Assembly: GCA_947493265.1 (NCBI GenBank)
Contig: CANLQL010000001.1
Location: 744,001-808,000, forward strand
Length of the DNA: 64,000 bases
Source: an uncultured Litoreibacter sp.
GTDB lineage: Bacteria; Pseudomonadota; Alphaproteobacteria; Rhodobacterales; Rhodobacteraceae
Direction: 5' to 3'
Part shown: in pieces, positions 8,103 through 17,716 of the stretch
Position numbering within the stretch: the stretch's first letter is position 1
Layout of the letters: each line of letters opens with the position of its first letter
Notes under the pieces: model-generated
Told to the model about the DNA's origin: nothing
The model's database searches: none
What the model saw: the letters and a program-made list of their open reading frames with translations, nothing else
Translations under genes and position numbers: made by a program

Positions 8103-10310
8103 ATGCACAACAATTCACCTGAATCCATGCCTCAACAGCAGCCGATCCTCAGCAATCCGGCACCGGACGTTAAATCGCGCGAAAAGCTGGAAGGGGGCGT
8201 TGCGTTTCGTCTGCAAACGGAATTTGAACCTGCAGGCGATCAACCGACGGCGATCAAGGAATTGAAGGCAGGTGTTCTGGGCGGGGAGCGCGATCAGGTT
8301 CTGCTGGGTGCAACCGGAACCGGTAAAACCTTCACAATGGCCAAGCTGATCGAAGAAACCCAGCGTCCGGCGATCATTCTGGCCCCGAATAAAACGCTCG
8401 CAGCGCAGCTTTATGGCGAGTTCAAAGGCTTCTTTCCGGACAATGCGGTCGAATATTTCGTCAGCTACTACGATTACTATCAACCCGAAGCCTATGTCGC
8501 GCGGTCTGATACCTATATCGAAAAAGAAAGCCAGATTAACGAACAGATTGACCGGATGCGCCACTCTGCCACCCGGGCGCTGCTGGAACGGGACGATGTG
8601 ATTATCGTGGCGTCGGTGTCGTGCATCTACGGGATCGGCTCGGTCGAAACCTACGGGGCGATGACACAAGATTTGCATGCCGGTCAGGAATACGACCAGC
8701 GCAAGGTCATGGCCGATCTGATTGCGCAGCAATACCGTCGCAACGATCAAGCATTTCAGCGTGGCACGTTCCGCGTGCGCGGTGATAGCCTGGAGGTTTG
8801 GCCTGCCCACCTGGATGATCGGGCCTGGCGGCTCAGCTTCTTTGGTGAAGAGCTTGAGAAAATCGTCGAGTTCGACCCTTTGACCGGTCAGAAAACCGAC
8901 GATTTTGAGCGGGTGCGGATCTATGCCAATTCGCATTACGTGACGCCGCGCCCGACGATGCAGCAAGCGATCAAAGGGATCAAGAACGAGCTTGCCCAAC
9001 GCCTGCCGCAGCTTGTCGATGAAGGTAAGTTGCTGGAAGCACAACGCCTTGAGCAGCGCACCAATTTCGATCTGGAAATGCTGGAAGCCACCGGTGTGTG
9101 CAACGGGATCGAGAACTATTCGCGCTACCTGACCGGTCGCGCCCCTGGCGAGCCGCCCCCCACATTGTTCGAGTTCATCCCCGACAACGCGATTGTGTTT
9201 GCCGATGAAAGCCACGTGTCCGTGCCGCAAATTGGCGGCATGTACCGAGGCGACTATCGCCGCAAATTCACGCTGGCAGAACACGGCTTCCGTTTGCCGT
9301 CCTGCATGGACAACCGCCCATTGAAGTTTGAGGAATGGGACGCCATGCGGCCGCAATCCGTGTTCGTCTCGGCCACGCCTGCGGCTTGGGAGATTGAACA
9401 ATCGGGCGGTGTCTTCGTGGAACAGGTGATCCGTCCGACGGGCCTATTGGACCCTGTGATTGAAATCCGGCCGGTTGAGACGCAAGTCGATGATGTCATG
9501 GACGAAATTCGCCGCGTCAGCGCTGCCGGGTACCGAACGCTGGTCACCACATTGACCAAGCGGATGGCCGAGGATTTGACAGAATACCTGCATGAGCAGG
9601 GGATCAAAGTGCGTTACATGCACTCCGATATCGACACGATTGAGCGGATCGAAATCCTGCGTGACCTACGTCTGGGGGCGTTTGATGTCCTGATCGGGAT
9701 CAACCTTTTGCGTGAGGGTCTCGATATTCCGGAATGTGGATTGGTGGCGATTTTGGATGCCGACAAAGAGGGCTTCTTGCGCTCCGAAACCTCGCTCATC
9801 CAGACCATCGGGCGGGCTGCGCGGAACGCCGACGGCAAGGTGATCATGTATGCCGACCGGATCACCGGTTCGATGGAGCGCGCCATGGGGGAGACGGAAC
9901 GTCGCCGCGCCAAGCAGATGGCCTATAATGAGGAACACGGGATCACGCCCGAAACCGTCAAGAAGAACGTCGAGGATGTTCTGGCCGGACTCTATAAAGG
10001 CGATGTCGACATGAACCGCGTGACAGCCACGGTAGACGCGCCGTTGGCCGGGGCGAACCTACAAGCGGTCCTGGATGGGTTGCGGACGGATATGCGCAAA
10101 GCTGCAGAAAACCTGGAGTTCGAAGAAGCCGCCCGCCTGCGCGACGAGGTGAAGCGATTGGAAACCGTGGACTTGGTCGTGTCCGACGATCCATTGGCCC
10201 GCCAATACGCCGTCGAAAAAGCCGTCACCGACGCCCAGAAAATGAGCGGCCGAAGTACAGCAGGCCGTCCGGGGCAACGAGGCGGAGTGAAGAGACGGGG
10301 GCGGGGGTGA
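8103..10310 (+). CDS. uvrB: Excinuclease ABC subunit UvrB
   Basis: This 735-residue UvrB is slightly longer than the E. coli protein because of a 28-residue N-terminal extension and a Gly/Arg-rich tail. It has Walker A GATGTGKT (69-76), the beta-hairpin motif [11 protein letters not shown] around residue 120, helicase motifs including DESHV and a C-terminal UVR motif around 660-685 for UvrC binding. UvrB loads at damage sites with UvrA and positions UvrC in nucleotide excision repair. AAGGA lies 7 bases before the ATG. I saw no GTTC-N7-GTTC LexA box in the 126 bases upstream. The next gene overlaps by four bases. Confidence 0.97.
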   Translation: MHNNSPESMPQQQPILSNPAPDVKSREKLEGGVAFRLQTEFEPAGDQPTAIKELKAGVLGGERDQVLLGATGTGKTFTMAKLIEETQRPAIILAPNKTLAAQLYGEFKGFFPDNAVEYFVSYYDYYQPEAYVARSDTYIEKESQINEQIDRMRHSATRALLERDDVIIVASVSCIYGIGSVETYGAMTQDLHAGQEYDQRKVMADLIAQQYRRNDQAFQRGTFRVRGDSLEVWPAHLDDRAWRLSFFGEELEKIVEFDPLTGQKTDDFERVRIYANSHYVTPRPTMQQAIKGIKNELAQRLPQLVDEGKLLEAQRLEQRTNFDLEMLEATGVCNGIENYSRYLTGRAPGEPPPTLFEFIPDNAIVFADESHVSVPQIGGMYRGDYRRKFTLAEHGFRLPSCMDNRPLKFEEWDAMRPQSVFVSATPAAWEIEQSGGVFVEQVIRPTGLLDPVIEIRPVETQVDDVMDEIRRVSAAGYRTLVTTLTKRMAEDLTEYLHEQGIKVRYMHSDIDTIERIEILRDLRLGAFDVLIGINLLREGLDIPECGLVAILDADKEGFLRSETSLIQTIGRAARNADGKVIMYADRITGSMERAMGETERRRAKQMAYNEEHGITPETVKKNVEDVLAGLYKGDVDMNRVTATVDAPLAGANLQAVLDGLRTDMRKAAENLEFEEAARLRDEVKRLETVDLVVSDDPLARQYAVEKAVTDAQKMSGRSTAGRPGQRGGVKRRGRG

Positions 10311-10948
10311 CCTTCTGGAAGCAAGCATCTTTCTCTGAGCAGACGAAGCAGATTTCGTCGCATATTGCGACGACCTTGAAGCCGCTGGGGTACAGAAAAC
10401 GCCGGAATGGGTTCAACCGACGGCTCGACAATGGTCTCATTCACCAGATTTCATTGTTCACTGTTGGAGCCTATTCAATTGATCATGGGAAATTTTACAT
10501 TCATGCCGGATGCTACGTACCCGAGGCCGAATTATTTCTTAAAAACGCTCAAAATCCGAAATGGGTAATTGACGCGATTTGCACAATCAGGGGCAGTTTT
10601 CCCGATACGCAACAGGATGGCCACGCGTATCTTAGTATTTGCAAGATTGCGGCGGATCCGGAACAAGCTGATCCGTATTTGTCCCGTGCCCTTGCGTCGC
10701 TCAGCCATTTTGAAACCTATGATCAGATTTTGAATGCGGCAGTTTACGCCCCTCCTTTCGATTTCAGTAGGCCGCCCCTCGCGCTGGTACAGGCTTGCAT
10801 TCTTATTGATCGAAAAGACTTGTCTGGTGCGACTGCTATTCTCGAAATGTATCTCGCAGGCTGCGAAGCGGAGCCCCAACCTCATCGCGGCCATATTGAC
10901 TTTGTTGCGAGTTGGGCAAAAAGCAACGGACTGTCTATCGAGTTCTGA
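10307..10948 (+). CDS. DUF4304-like hypothetical protein
   Basis: The product has 213 residues. The N-terminal [17 protein letters not shown] segment resembles the start of DUF4304-type domains (a short basic beta motif after an amphipathic helix). The middle and C-terminal parts hold an all-helical region with no catalytic motif. The start is the GTG that overlaps the uvrB stop (GTGA), preceded by a G-rich stretch. This implies read-through from uvrB rather than a dedicated promoter. Codon choice is less GC-biased than in uvrB (for example ATT, TTT, GAT), which could mean recent acquisition or low expression. Any DNA-repair role is only suggested by position. Confidence 0.6.
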   Translation: MTFWKQASFSEQTKQISSHIATTLKPLGYRKRRNGFNRRLDNGLIHQISLFTVGAYSIDHGKFYIHAGCYVPEAELFLKNAQNPKWVIDAICTIRGSFPDTQQDGHAYLSICKIAADPEQADPYLSRALASLSHFETYDQILNAAVYAPPFDFSRPPLALVQACILIDRKDLSGATAILEMYLAGCEAEPQPHRGHIDFVASWAKSNGLSIEF

Positions 10949-11054
10949 ATAGTTCCAGCTGGCTTGCGTGTTGTTGGACCTGCCTGCGAATGATTTTGAA
11001 TGCAGCAATCGCGCTAAGGGATGACATATTGATTTTGGGCACTACTGTTGCGCC

Positions 11055-11483
11055 ATGAGATTCTTGCCCTGGCTCTTCCTTATGATCCCCCTCCAAGCGC
11101 AAGCTTGGACCTTCACGCCCGGTTTGATCTGTCGTCTGTCCCACGAGACGGAGACTGCAGAGATCGAACTGACCTTCGATCCGCGCGTGCCGCTTTATTC
11201 TGTCACCGTCAGTCGGGGGGCGGCGTTGCCGCAGGCGGATGTTTTCTCCATGCGGTTTGTGGGGCCTCAGGGGCGGATGATTTCGACCAATCGGCACAGC
11301 TTTGGGGATGGGGGCACCGCTGTCACGGCGCAGGATAGTGGGTTTGGCAATGTTCTGGATGGCCTGCAATTCAACCAGGTCGCGGAGGCAATCTTGGGGG
11401 ATACAGTTTTGCGATTCCCCTTAAACGGCGCGGCAGACCCTGTCGCAGCATTCCGTAAATGTGAGGTTGCCGCGGGTGTTTAG
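11055..11483 (+). CDS. Exported hypothetical protein (Rhodobacterales-type)
   Basis: This 142-residue protein has a signal peptide (residues 1-17, cleavage after AQA) and a small beta-rich domain with two cysteines (about 27 and 136) likely to form a disulfide. Blocks such as FTPGLICRLSHETETAEIELTFDP and FSMRFVGPQGRMISTNRH look conserved. I recall similar proteins being mislabelled as 'excinuclease ABC subunit B' because of their position next to uvrB. The sequence shows no nuclease or ATPase motif, so that label should be avoided. Function unknown, probably periplasmic. Confidence 0.65.
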   Translation: MRFLPWLFLMIPLQAQAWTFTPGLICRLSHETETAEIELTFDPRVPLYSVTVSRGAALPQADVFSMRFVGPQGRMISTNRHSFGDGGTAVTAQDSGFGNVLDGLQFNQVAEAILGDTVLRFPLNGAADPVAAFRKCEVAAGV

Positions 11484-11497
11484 GACGCAGAAAACAA

Positions 11498-11521
11498 AAA
11501 TAGTTTAATATTAAACTATTT
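11498..11521. promoter_or_regulatory. 24-bp perfect AT-rich palindrome
   Basis: The left half is AAATAGTTTAAT and the right half is its exact reverse complement, with no spacer. It lies 15 bases after the stop of the exported hypothetical protein and about 100 bases before the universal stress protein gene, which is convergent. It might be a dimeric-regulator operator or an AT-rich transcript-end hairpin. Which of these it is cannot be told from sequence. Confidence 0.45.
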
Positions 11522-11621
11522 CCCGTCTTGGCGACGTCCGAAGTCCAGCAAGACCTGCCTGATTCCCTGAAAAAGTTAGAACGCCGCTCGGAAAATGCAC
11601 CGATTTAGCACGCTGAGTTGT

Positions 11622-12029
11622 TTAGCGGATCACGTGAACAGTGCATTGCGCATACCGCACCACACGGGCTGCGGTGCCGCCCAAAAAATAGTCCTGCACG
11701 CCCGGTTTATGAGAGCTGACGATGATGCAATCTGAGCCGTTGTTTTCTGCATAGTCTAGGATGGTTCGCGAAGAATGACCCGTCGTGACGACGCCAACAC
11801 CGCCTTCAATGCCGGCAGCGATTTGAGTAAGTCGTGCCGCCACGGTTTCAGCGCTGCGTTCCAGATACTCATCCGCGATATAGGTGCTGGCGTAGCTGGG
11901 AAGCTCTTCAATCACGTGCAAAAGCGTGATGCTGGCCCCGTCAGAGGCGAGTGTTTTCGCAGCCGCAATCGCCGCATCAGGCGTTTTTGTTTCGTCAAAG
12001 ATGATGGGCACGAGGATGTTTTTGTACAT
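11622..12029 (-). CDS. Universal stress protein UspA family
   Basis: This is a single-domain 135-residue UspA protein. It starts MYKNILVP and has the alpha/beta fold with a G-x2-G-x9-G(S/T)-like ATP-binding pattern near the C-terminus (VVTTGHSSRTILDYAENNGSD, then the GGTAARVVRYA block). AAGGAG lies about 7 bases before the ATG. An FNR-type box, TTGAT-CCAG-ATCAG, is centred about 60 bases upstream of the start, so the gene is probably induced under oxygen limitation by FnrL, as known for Usp genes in Rhodobacterales. Confidence 0.9.
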   Translation of the reverse strand: MYKNILVPIIFDETKTPDAAIAAAKTLASDGASITLLHVIEELPSYASTYIADEYLERSAETVAARLTQIAAGIEGGVGVVTTGHSSRTILDYAENNGSDCIIVSSHKPGVQDYFLGGTAARVVRYAQCTVHVIR

Positions 12030-12082
12030 GGCGGTACTCCTTATTTCGGATGTGAGTATGTCAGAAAACGGATGACGGGGCT

Positions 12083-12096
12083 TTGATCCAGATCAG
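12083..12096 (-). promoter_or_regulatory. FNR/FnrL-type binding site
   Basis: TTGAT-CCAG-ATCAG matches the FNR consensus TTGAT-N4-ATCAA with one mismatch. It is placed 54-67 bases upstream of the universal stress protein start codon, a normal position for activation. Confidence 0.55.
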
Positions 12097-12100
12097 TCCC

Positions 12101-12406
12101 CTAATTCGCTTCATCAAGGTTCAATTGCTGCAACAGCGCGGCGGCCCATTCACCGATGATCGGAATGAAATCGATCTGGGCCAGGAAGAACCCGAGCAAT
12201 GAGACCAGGATCGACGCGCCTATGACCGTGCCAAGGCCAAAAGCCAGACCACGGGCGAAATTAAACGCCAGAAGCTTTGGCAAAGAGTTGTGCATCCGGA
12301 TAAAACGGTGGGAATTGAGGCGGGCAACTTCAACGGTCAGCGCCTCAACATCTGAGGAAACGCCGGGATTGACCTGCGGGCCTTGGGTGTTTTCGTCTAG
12401 TCTCAT
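12101..12406 (-). CDS. DUF5665 domain membrane protein
   Basis: This 101-residue protein matches the DUF5665 pattern: a variable N-terminus, a short coiled section (EALTVEVARLNSH), a conserved RMHNSLPKLLAFNFARGLAFGLGTVIGA core and a transmembrane helix of about 20 residues around 60-80. The function is unknown. Its start overlaps the stop of the hemerythrin-like gene by four bases, so the two are co-expressed. Confidence 0.8.
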   Translation of the reverse strand: MRLDENTQGPQVNPGVSSDVEALTVEVARLNSHRFIRMHNSLPKLLAFNFARGLAFGLGTVIGASILVSLLGFFLAQIDFIPIIGEWAAALLQQLNLDEAN

Positions 12407-12954
12407 CCGTCAAATCCTGTCTTTAGAATGACCGGAACGATGATTTCTTCCTCGTCGGTCAAATGCCTGTTGAGCAGCGTTTGAAATTTGGCCAATTGCG
12501 TCTCAAACGGGCCAATCTTTTTGTCGTCATTTGACTGCAGGACATCATTCGCCGCCGTTGCCATATCATTAAGAAACGCGTCAATCGCGTGGTGATCGCT
12601 GTCAAGGATCTCGAAGCCCCGCTCAAGCCGGGTATCCAGCGAGACCAGACGCGGAAAATAATGACTGTCTTCGATATGGTGGTGATTGTGCAGCTCGTTG
12701 AGAAAAAGACCCGCGAAACGTGAAAGACGCGGGGTATAGGCCTCAAACGTCATCTTTTGATCCAGCGCAGATCGCGCATCGTCTTGCAGCATGGACAGCA
12801 GTTTTCGAAACATCAGGTGACGTTCCAGCCAAAACTGTACCATACCACCAAAATTCGGATGGGCTTCCCATGTTTCGCGGGGCAACTCGGTCACGAGGAC
12901 CCGAAGCGCGTCGGGCAGGCCCGCCCGCTCGGTCAGGGAAAGATCAGATATCAT
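12403..12954 (-). CDS. Hemerythrin HHE-domain protein
   Basis: This 183-residue protein is all-helical with hemerythrin-type iron ligands: HNHHHIEDSHYFPRL (around residues 90-104), DSDHHAIDAFL (about 129) and HLTDEEEIIVPVIL near the C-terminus. Such proteins bind a di-iron centre and may sense or scavenge oxygen, peroxide or nitric oxide. It is translationally coupled to a DUF5665 membrane protein and adjacent to an FNR-boxed stress protein, consistent with a role in oxygen-related physiology. A strong terminator from the gene upstream separates it from the beta-helix gene. Confidence 0.85.
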   Translation of the reverse strand: MISDLSLTERAGLPDALRVLVTELPRETWEAHPNFGGMVQFWLERHLMFRKLLSMLQDDARSALDQKMTFEAYTPRLSRFAGLFLNELHNHHHIEDSHYFPRLVSLDTRLERGFEILDSDHHAIDAFLNDMATAANDVLQSNDDKKIGPFETQLAKFQTLLNRHLTDEEEIIVPVILKTGFDG

Positions 12955-13016
12955 GCCCTAAACGTGCAGTGTGCGTGGCGAATTACAACCCGCAGGGATC
13001 AGAAAGCCAAAAAAAA

Positions 13017-13039
13017 CCCCCGGACGCTTTGGCCGGGGG
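13017..13039 (-). terminator. Strong intrinsic terminator of the beta-helix gene
   Basis: Perfect 7-bp GC stem (CCCCCGG at 13017-13023, CCGGGGG at 13033-13039) with a 9-base loop. On the minus strand the stem is followed by eight T's. It lies 13 bases after the stop of the minus-strand beta-helix gene. Confidence 0.92.
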
Positions 13040-13052
13040 TGATTTTGGTTAT

Positions 13053-15344
13053 TTAGAACGGGTTGTCCATTCTGGCGGTCACATTCACCGTTCCTTTGAC
13101 GGCTGTGGGCCAGATCAAGTGTATCTCCCCGCCTGATGTGCCTTCTGAGACATCCCCGTAAGCAGTGGCAAATTCCACACCGTCCGCGGCATTCAGCAAC
13201 GGACCAATGGGCACGACAGAGGTGACATTGCGCGCCTCACCACCGAAGGGAAGCCAATCAGAAAAATCACAAACCCATGTTGTCGCGGCCGTGGCCTGAT
13301 CAAATTGCAAAACGGCAGGGCTGGCTGTCCATTGATCGATCTGGTGATAGGTGTTGTCGACCCAACTGATGTTGCGACAGCGTCCCAAATCCAGAAACGC
13401 GATAGAGCTGTCCATCAAATCAACCCGGTCAATATTGCCCCCCGATGCCTTGAACGTGTTCCCGGTGACCGAAAGTCCGTTGATGAAATGTCCGGTTCCA
13501 TAAGGCTTGATGACGATGAACGTCATCCAAGAGGCCGAGTTCAGCGAGGTGAAGTTATTGCCGGTGATCGACATGGACCCAAAGCTCAATTCGCTGGAGA
13601 AATCGGGCTCAGCGTCGTGTTCGTTGTTCCACTCGATAAAGCAATTGTCGATGTAATTCCCGGTGATCACCTGGCGACCATTGGCTGTTGTCATCACAAG
13701 GCCTGCCTGGCGTGCGCCGCCATTGACATTGTCGCCTTGGAAGAAGTGGTTGCCTTGGATCAGATGGCCCGACCCGTGCAAAATTCCCCAATGGGCAAAG
13801 CGCGCCGCGCGGCAATCGCGGATCTTGGCGTCGTTGGAGTTGACGTTGAACCCGATGCTGGTGCGGTTTTGCGACAGTTCGGCCTGCTCGTTTGATAGAA
13901 ACTGGCAACGGTCGATCAGAAGACCCTGACAGGCCGACCCGATGGAGGTGATGCCACGATGCAGCGGCCGGTTGATGTAGCAGTCGCGAATGTGCCAGAT
14001 CAGACCGGCTTTCGACAACATAACGCCACTGGCAACCCCGTCGCATTTGATCTCGATCTCGGCAATATTGAAGCGTGACATGCTGTCAAACCCACTGAAA
14101 TCAAGCATGTAGCGGAATCGTGTGAATGTGTAGGTCTGGGTTCCGACCGCCCCATAAAGCGGTTGGCTCAGCGTCACGGTCTGCGACCCGAGGTTCGTCT
14201 CGGTCACATATACCTCACGCCCGACACCAGCGCCGGTGACGATGCTCCCGATTTCAATATTGGCGACGTTTGTGACGCCCGTCAGGCTCAGCGGGTTGCC
14301 GGTGTTGTAGGTGCCCGACGAGGTGACGCTAGCCTCGTCCCAGTTGGTGCTGCTGACCGCATCAAAGATCCCGTTGCGGATCACGCGTCGGTTGGCGAAT
14401 GAGGTTACGTCAGGCACGCAGGCCTGCATATCAATCGGCCCATCGACCGAGATTGATCGCCCTCGCATATCCAGACCTTCATGATCGGAAAATTTAATCA
14501 ATGCCTGGAAGGCTTTTTTGAAGCCCAGAAGCTCGTCTCCGAAGGCGTCAATATAGCTGTCCAACTCGAAATTCTGGCGCAGACCAAGATGGCGGTTGTC
14601 GGGCATCGTCACAGTACCCTGAAACCGAACATCGCTTTCGAAAGCCACGTTATCGGCGAGGTAAAATACCCCGTCAGAAACGAGAACAGAGCCGCCATTT
14701 GCCGCAGCATCCGCGGCTTCAAATGCGGCGGTGTTGTCGGTCGTTCCATCACCGATTGCGCCGAAATCCTTGACGTCGACCCAGTCCATCATGGTGCGTA
14801 GGAAGGCCGAGGTGAAATCTTCGATGATCAAATCATCGATGCGCACGACACCGCCACTTGGTCCCGTTAGGTTTAATCCGAAATGGCCGTAGATCGCGTC
14901 AGGACCCCAGGCCATATCGACGCCTGTGCGGGTGCCGTTGCCAACAATTGCGCTGACCTCGACGATCTCACCATATTCGGTAAGCTGGACGGAGCTTCCC
15001 GTGGTTACAACTCCTGGGATCGCAATATCGCCGGCTTGCGCAGCAAAGGCTGCAATTTCAACAGCAGGCAGGTTGCCGGAAACAGCTTTGACCCGCGCAG
15101 TAACCTTCAGATAACAGCCCGGCAAGATCGGGGTCTGCCCCATATAGCGCAGGGTTTGCGTGGCTTCGGTTTTCAGAATTTCCAGACATCCAGCAAAATC
15201 GATGTCGCCGGGCACGTAGGCGGCAGAGGCATACCCGTCATAAGTTGCCGTTCCGGATGTTCCATCGCCGCGCGACCAGACGTCCAAACCTTGTGAAAAC
15301 GCAGGCGGTGTCAGCACCAACCCATCGGTAATTGCCTTGTTCAT
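13053..15344 (-). CDS. Pectate-lyase-type right-handed beta-helix protein (possible gene transfer agent head spike)
   Basis: This 763-residue protein has no signal peptide. The N-terminal ~180 residues form a carbohydrate-binding-like beta domain (LVLTPPAFSQGLDVWSRGDGT). A Pectate_lyase_3/GH28-like entry motif, VKDFGAIGDGTTDNTAAFEAA, follows (about 194-214), and then a long parallel beta-helix rich in N-x-F/N-x-Y turns. The ATG at 15344 has AAAGG at good spacing and is preferred to one 15 bases upstream. Phage tail spikes share this design, and I recall a similar protein family in Rhodobacterales linked to GTA head spikes (GhsB), but no other GTA gene is nearby. It could alternatively be a polysaccharide-degrading enzyme, though the missing signal peptide argues against a Sec-secreted one. 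Confidence 0.75.
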   Translation of the reverse strand: MNKAITDGLVLTPPAFSQGLDVWSRGDGTSGTATYDGYASAAYVPGDIDFAGCLEILKTEATQTLRYMGQTPILPGCYLKVTARVKAVSGNLPAVEIAAFAAQAGDIAIPGVVTTGSSVQLTEYGEIVEVSAIVGNGTRTGVDMAWGPDAIYGHFGLNLTGPSGGVVRIDDLIIEDFTSAFLRTMMDWVDVKDFGAIGDGTTDNTAAFEAADAAANGGSVLVSDGVFYLADNVAFESDVRFQGTVTMPDNRHLGLRQNFELDSYIDAFGDELLGFKKAFQALIKFSDHEGLDMRGRSISVDGPIDMQACVPDVTSFANRRVIRNGIFDAVSSTNWDEASVTSSGTYNTGNPLSLTGVTNVANIEIGSIVTGAGVGREVYVTETNLGSQTVTLSQPLYGAVGTQTYTFTRFRYMLDFSGFDSMSRFNIAEIEIKCDGVASGVMLSKAGLIWHIRDCYINRPLHRGITSIGSACQGLLIDRCQFLSNEQAELSQNRTSIGFNVNSNDAKIRDCRAARFAHWGILHGSGHLIQGNHFFQGDNVNGGARQAGLVMTTANGRQVITGNYIDNCFIEWNNEHDAEPDFSSELSFGSMSITGNNFTSLNSASWMTFIVIKPYGTGHFINGLSVTGNTFKASGGNIDRVDLMDSSIAFLDLGRCRNISWVDNTYHQIDQWTASPAVLQFDQATAATTWVCDFSDWLPFGGEARNVTSVVPIGPLLNAADGVEFATAYGDVSEGTSGGEIHLIWPTAVKGTVNVTARMDNPF

Positions 15345-15537
15345 AAATATGCCTTTCAAACTTTAAATCGAAGGCGTGTCTTTGGCAGGCGCGCATGAAA
15401 ACAGGCGCGCACCCTGCCTGCAGGATGTGAAATTCAGCTCATGATGGGAAAGTGGGGGACACGCCGTCCGGACCGGGGCTTGGTCTATCTCAACACGGTT
15501 AAGATATTCCTAAATAGCACCGTTCGCAGGGGGCCGA

Positions 15538-15951
15538 TCAAGCTCCGACGGGTGGGGCCGCTAGCAATTGTACGCCGTCGATTTGCCATCCCTGATCTGT
15601 CTCGATCATGTTGTATTCAAGGACATGAGGGGCTCCTTGGGCGTCGCGGACAAGGACTTTTTGAAACAGAAACGGACCTTGCGTTCGAAGTTCAAGAAAC
15701 TCGACATCTGTCGGACGCCAGACCATCGGATAGCCGTTTCGAACCATCGATCCAAACCGTTGTGGTGTTTTGAACAATTGCTTGATCGTGGGGGAGGCGT
15801 AGCCAAAAGCCTTGGGAAAATCATCCACGAGGAACGCATCGATCTGACCTTGGATCGTTTGTTCGATCCCGGCACTTCGCGGGTCCTGCGCGTGAACGGG
15901 ACCAGAAAGTGTGAGGGCAAGAAGCGCAGCGGCGATAAGACGAAACATCAT
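15538..15951 (-). CDS. DUF4864 exported protein
   Basis: This 137-residue protein has a signal peptide (1-21, ending VHA). The mature part follows the DUF4864 pattern: I-x2-QIDAFLVDDFPKAFGYASPTIKQLF, then MVRNGYPMVWRP and a C-terminal YNMIETDQGWQIDGVQLL. The fold is probably an NTF2-like cone that could bind a small ligand. No catalytic role is known. A second ATG three bases downstream is equally possible. The 193 bases between this gene and the beta-helix gene start hold no clear feature. Confidence 0.82.
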   Translation of the reverse strand: MMFRLIAAALLALTLSGPVHAQDPRSAGIEQTIQGQIDAFLVDDFPKAFGYASPTIKQLFKTPQRFGSMVRNGYPMVWRPTDVEFLELRTQGPFLFQKVLVRDAQGAPHVLEYNMIETDQGWQIDGVQLLAAPPVGA

Positions 15952-16029
15952 GTGACCTTTTCCTTAGACTTCCCTGAAGCCTAGGGCAGAGGGCCGTCAG
16001 GTCAAATCACGCGCGCGTCAACGCCTGGG

Positions 16030-17607
16030 TCAGGCGGCGAGTTCTCCGGCAAGCGCCTTGTCGATCAACGCAATGGTTTCATCGATGCCATATAGCGCGA
16101 TGAAGCCCCCGAACCGTGGGCCTTGCGACGCGCCAATCAGCACCTCATAGATCCCCTTGAACCAGTCGCGCAGGGGGTCAAATCGTTCACGCCCACAAGC
16201 ATAGACCAGCGATTGCAACTCTTCCGCATCCAGCCCGCCATCCCAGGCAGCCAATTGACGGCGCAGGTCTTCCAAGGCTTCACGTTCCAAATCTGAAGGC
16301 AGACGGAACGCACGCGTCGGCGCGACAAAGTCCTTGAAGTAGCGCACTGCAAATTCGGCCGCCCGGTCCATATCTGGGTGGGTTTCCGGGGACGTGTCGG
16401 GCGCATATTTGCGAATGAATCCCCAAAGCGTGTCCGTGTCTTCTGCACCGGAAACACCCGCAAGGTTCAAAAGCATCGCGAAGGGGACCAGCATTGTCGA
16501 TGTCGGCACGTCCGCCCCGTGGATATGAAACACCGGGTTGTTGCACTGCGCTGCTGCATCCTGGGTCGGGTAGGCACGTAACTGTTGATGGTATTCGTCC
16601 ACGGCTTTCGGGATCACGTCAAAATGCATCCGCTTCGCGGTTTTCGGCTTCTGATACATGAAATAGGACAGCGATTCCGACGACGCATAGGTCAACCACT
16701 CATCGATCGAGATGCCGTTGCCCGATGATTTGGAGATCTTGTGACCATCCGCGTCCAAAAACAGCTCATAGGTGAAGTGCTCTGGCTTCTTGCCACCGAG
16801 GATTTCGCAAATCCGATCGTAGATCGGTGTGTTGGTGGAATGATCCTTTCCGTACATCTCAAAATCGACGTCCAGCGCCGCCCAACGGGCACCGAAATCC
16901 GGCTTCCATTGCAGCTTCACATTGCCGCCAGTGACCGGGACCGTGAATTCCTTGCCGGTCTCATCATCGAAGGTGATTGTGCCATTGGCCGCATCCACAT
17001 GCTTCATCGGAACATAGAGAACCCGGCCCGTTTCGGGATGCAGCGGTAGAAAAATCGAATAGGTCTCACGACGCTCTTCGCGCAGGGACTTCAGCATCAC
17101 CTTCATGATGTCGTCATAGCGTTCCGCAGCGCGCAACAGGACGGTGTCAAACTGGCCGGATTTGTAGAATTCCGTGGCCGAAATGAAGTCATACTCAAAC
17201 CCGAACGTGTCCAGGAAGCGCCGCAACATTGCGTTGTTGTGGTGACCGAAACTTTCATGTGTCTCAAACGGATCCGGCACAGATGTCAGCGGCATCTGCA
17301 GATATTGTTCCAAAGCTTCCGGATTAGGCACATTTCCGGGCACCTTGCGCATGCCGTCTACATCATCGGAAAAGCAGATCAAGCGCGTCGGGATGTCGGA
17401 GATGACTTCGAAAGCGCGCCGGATCATTGTCGTCCGCGCGACCTCGCCGAACGTGCCGATATGGGGCAGGCCAGACGGGCCGTAGCCTGTTTCAAACAGG
17501 ACATAACCTTTTTCGGGTGGGGCTTTTTCAAAGCGTTTGAGCAACCGGCGCGCTTCGTCGAAGGGCCAGGCTTTGGAGCTTAACGCTGCATCGCGAAAAT
17601 CAGACAT
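16030..17607 (-). CDS. lysK: Lysyl-tRNA synthetase, class I
   Basis: This 525-residue enzyme is the class I (archaeal-type) LysRS used by alphaproteobacteria in place of class II LysS. The HIGH-like motif is PSGLPHIGT (44-52) and the KMSKS-like motif is KISKSSGNG (about 289-297). A C-terminal helix-bundle anticodon-binding region follows. It charges tRNA-Lys with lysine at ATP cost. The gene is monocistronic. A small inverted repeat, GTAGCA/TGCTAC (17632-17650), lies in its leader region. Length and motifs are intact. Confidence 0.95.
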   Translation of the reverse strand: MSDFRDAALSSKAWPFDEARRLLKRFEKAPPEKGYVLFETGYGPSGLPHIGTFGEVARTTMIRRAFEVISDIPTRLICFSDDVDGMRKVPGNVPNPEALEQYLQMPLTSVPDPFETHESFGHHNNAMLRRFLDTFGFEYDFISATEFYKSGQFDTVLLRAAERYDDIMKVMLKSLREERRETYSIFLPLHPETGRVLYVPMKHVDAANGTITFDDETGKEFTVPVTGGNVKLQWKPDFGARWAALDVDFEMYGKDHSTNTPIYDRICEILGGKKPEHFTYELFLDADGHKISKSSGNGISIDEWLTYASSESLSYFMYQKPKTAKRMHFDVIPKAVDEYHQQLRAYPTQDAAAQCNNPVFHIHGADVPTSTMLVPFAMLLNLAGVSGAEDTDTLWGFIRKYAPDTSPETHPDMDRAAEFAVRYFKDFVAPTRAFRLPSDLEREALEDLRRQLAAWDGGLDAEELQSLVYACGRERFDPLRDWFKGIYEVLIGASQGPRFGGFIALYGIDETIALIDKALAGELAA

Positions 17608-17631
17608 GATGTCACTTTCCGAAAAAGACTT

Positions 17632-17650
17632 GTAGCACCCGATATGCTAC
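17632..17650. repeat. Short inverted repeat in the lysK leader
   Basis: GTAGCA (17632-17637) pairs with TGCTAC (17645-17650) around a 7-base loop. It sits in the divergent region between lysK and the TerB gene. It could be part of a leader hairpin or an operator. It is too short to be sure. Confidence 0.3.
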
Positions 17651-17716
17651 TTGGAGGTTGCTACCTATTGTGCTGACCTTCCAAGGTCAATATTCTGCAC
17701 TGCAACATAGCTGAAA

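Noticed and set aside
8115-9401. A 428-codon open frame on the minus strand opposite uvrB
   Set aside because: It lies wholly within the uvrB coding region, has no family-like motifs and is an antisense shadow produced by codon bias.
10307-10948. Immunity or toxin-related role for the DUF4304-like protein
   Set aside because: No partner toxin gene or secretion signal is nearby, and the position only supports co-transcription with uvrB.
11055-11483. A second uvrB-related gene, as this protein type is sometimes labelled
   Set aside because: It is a small exported beta-rich protein without nucleotide-binding or helicase motifs; the label would come only from position.
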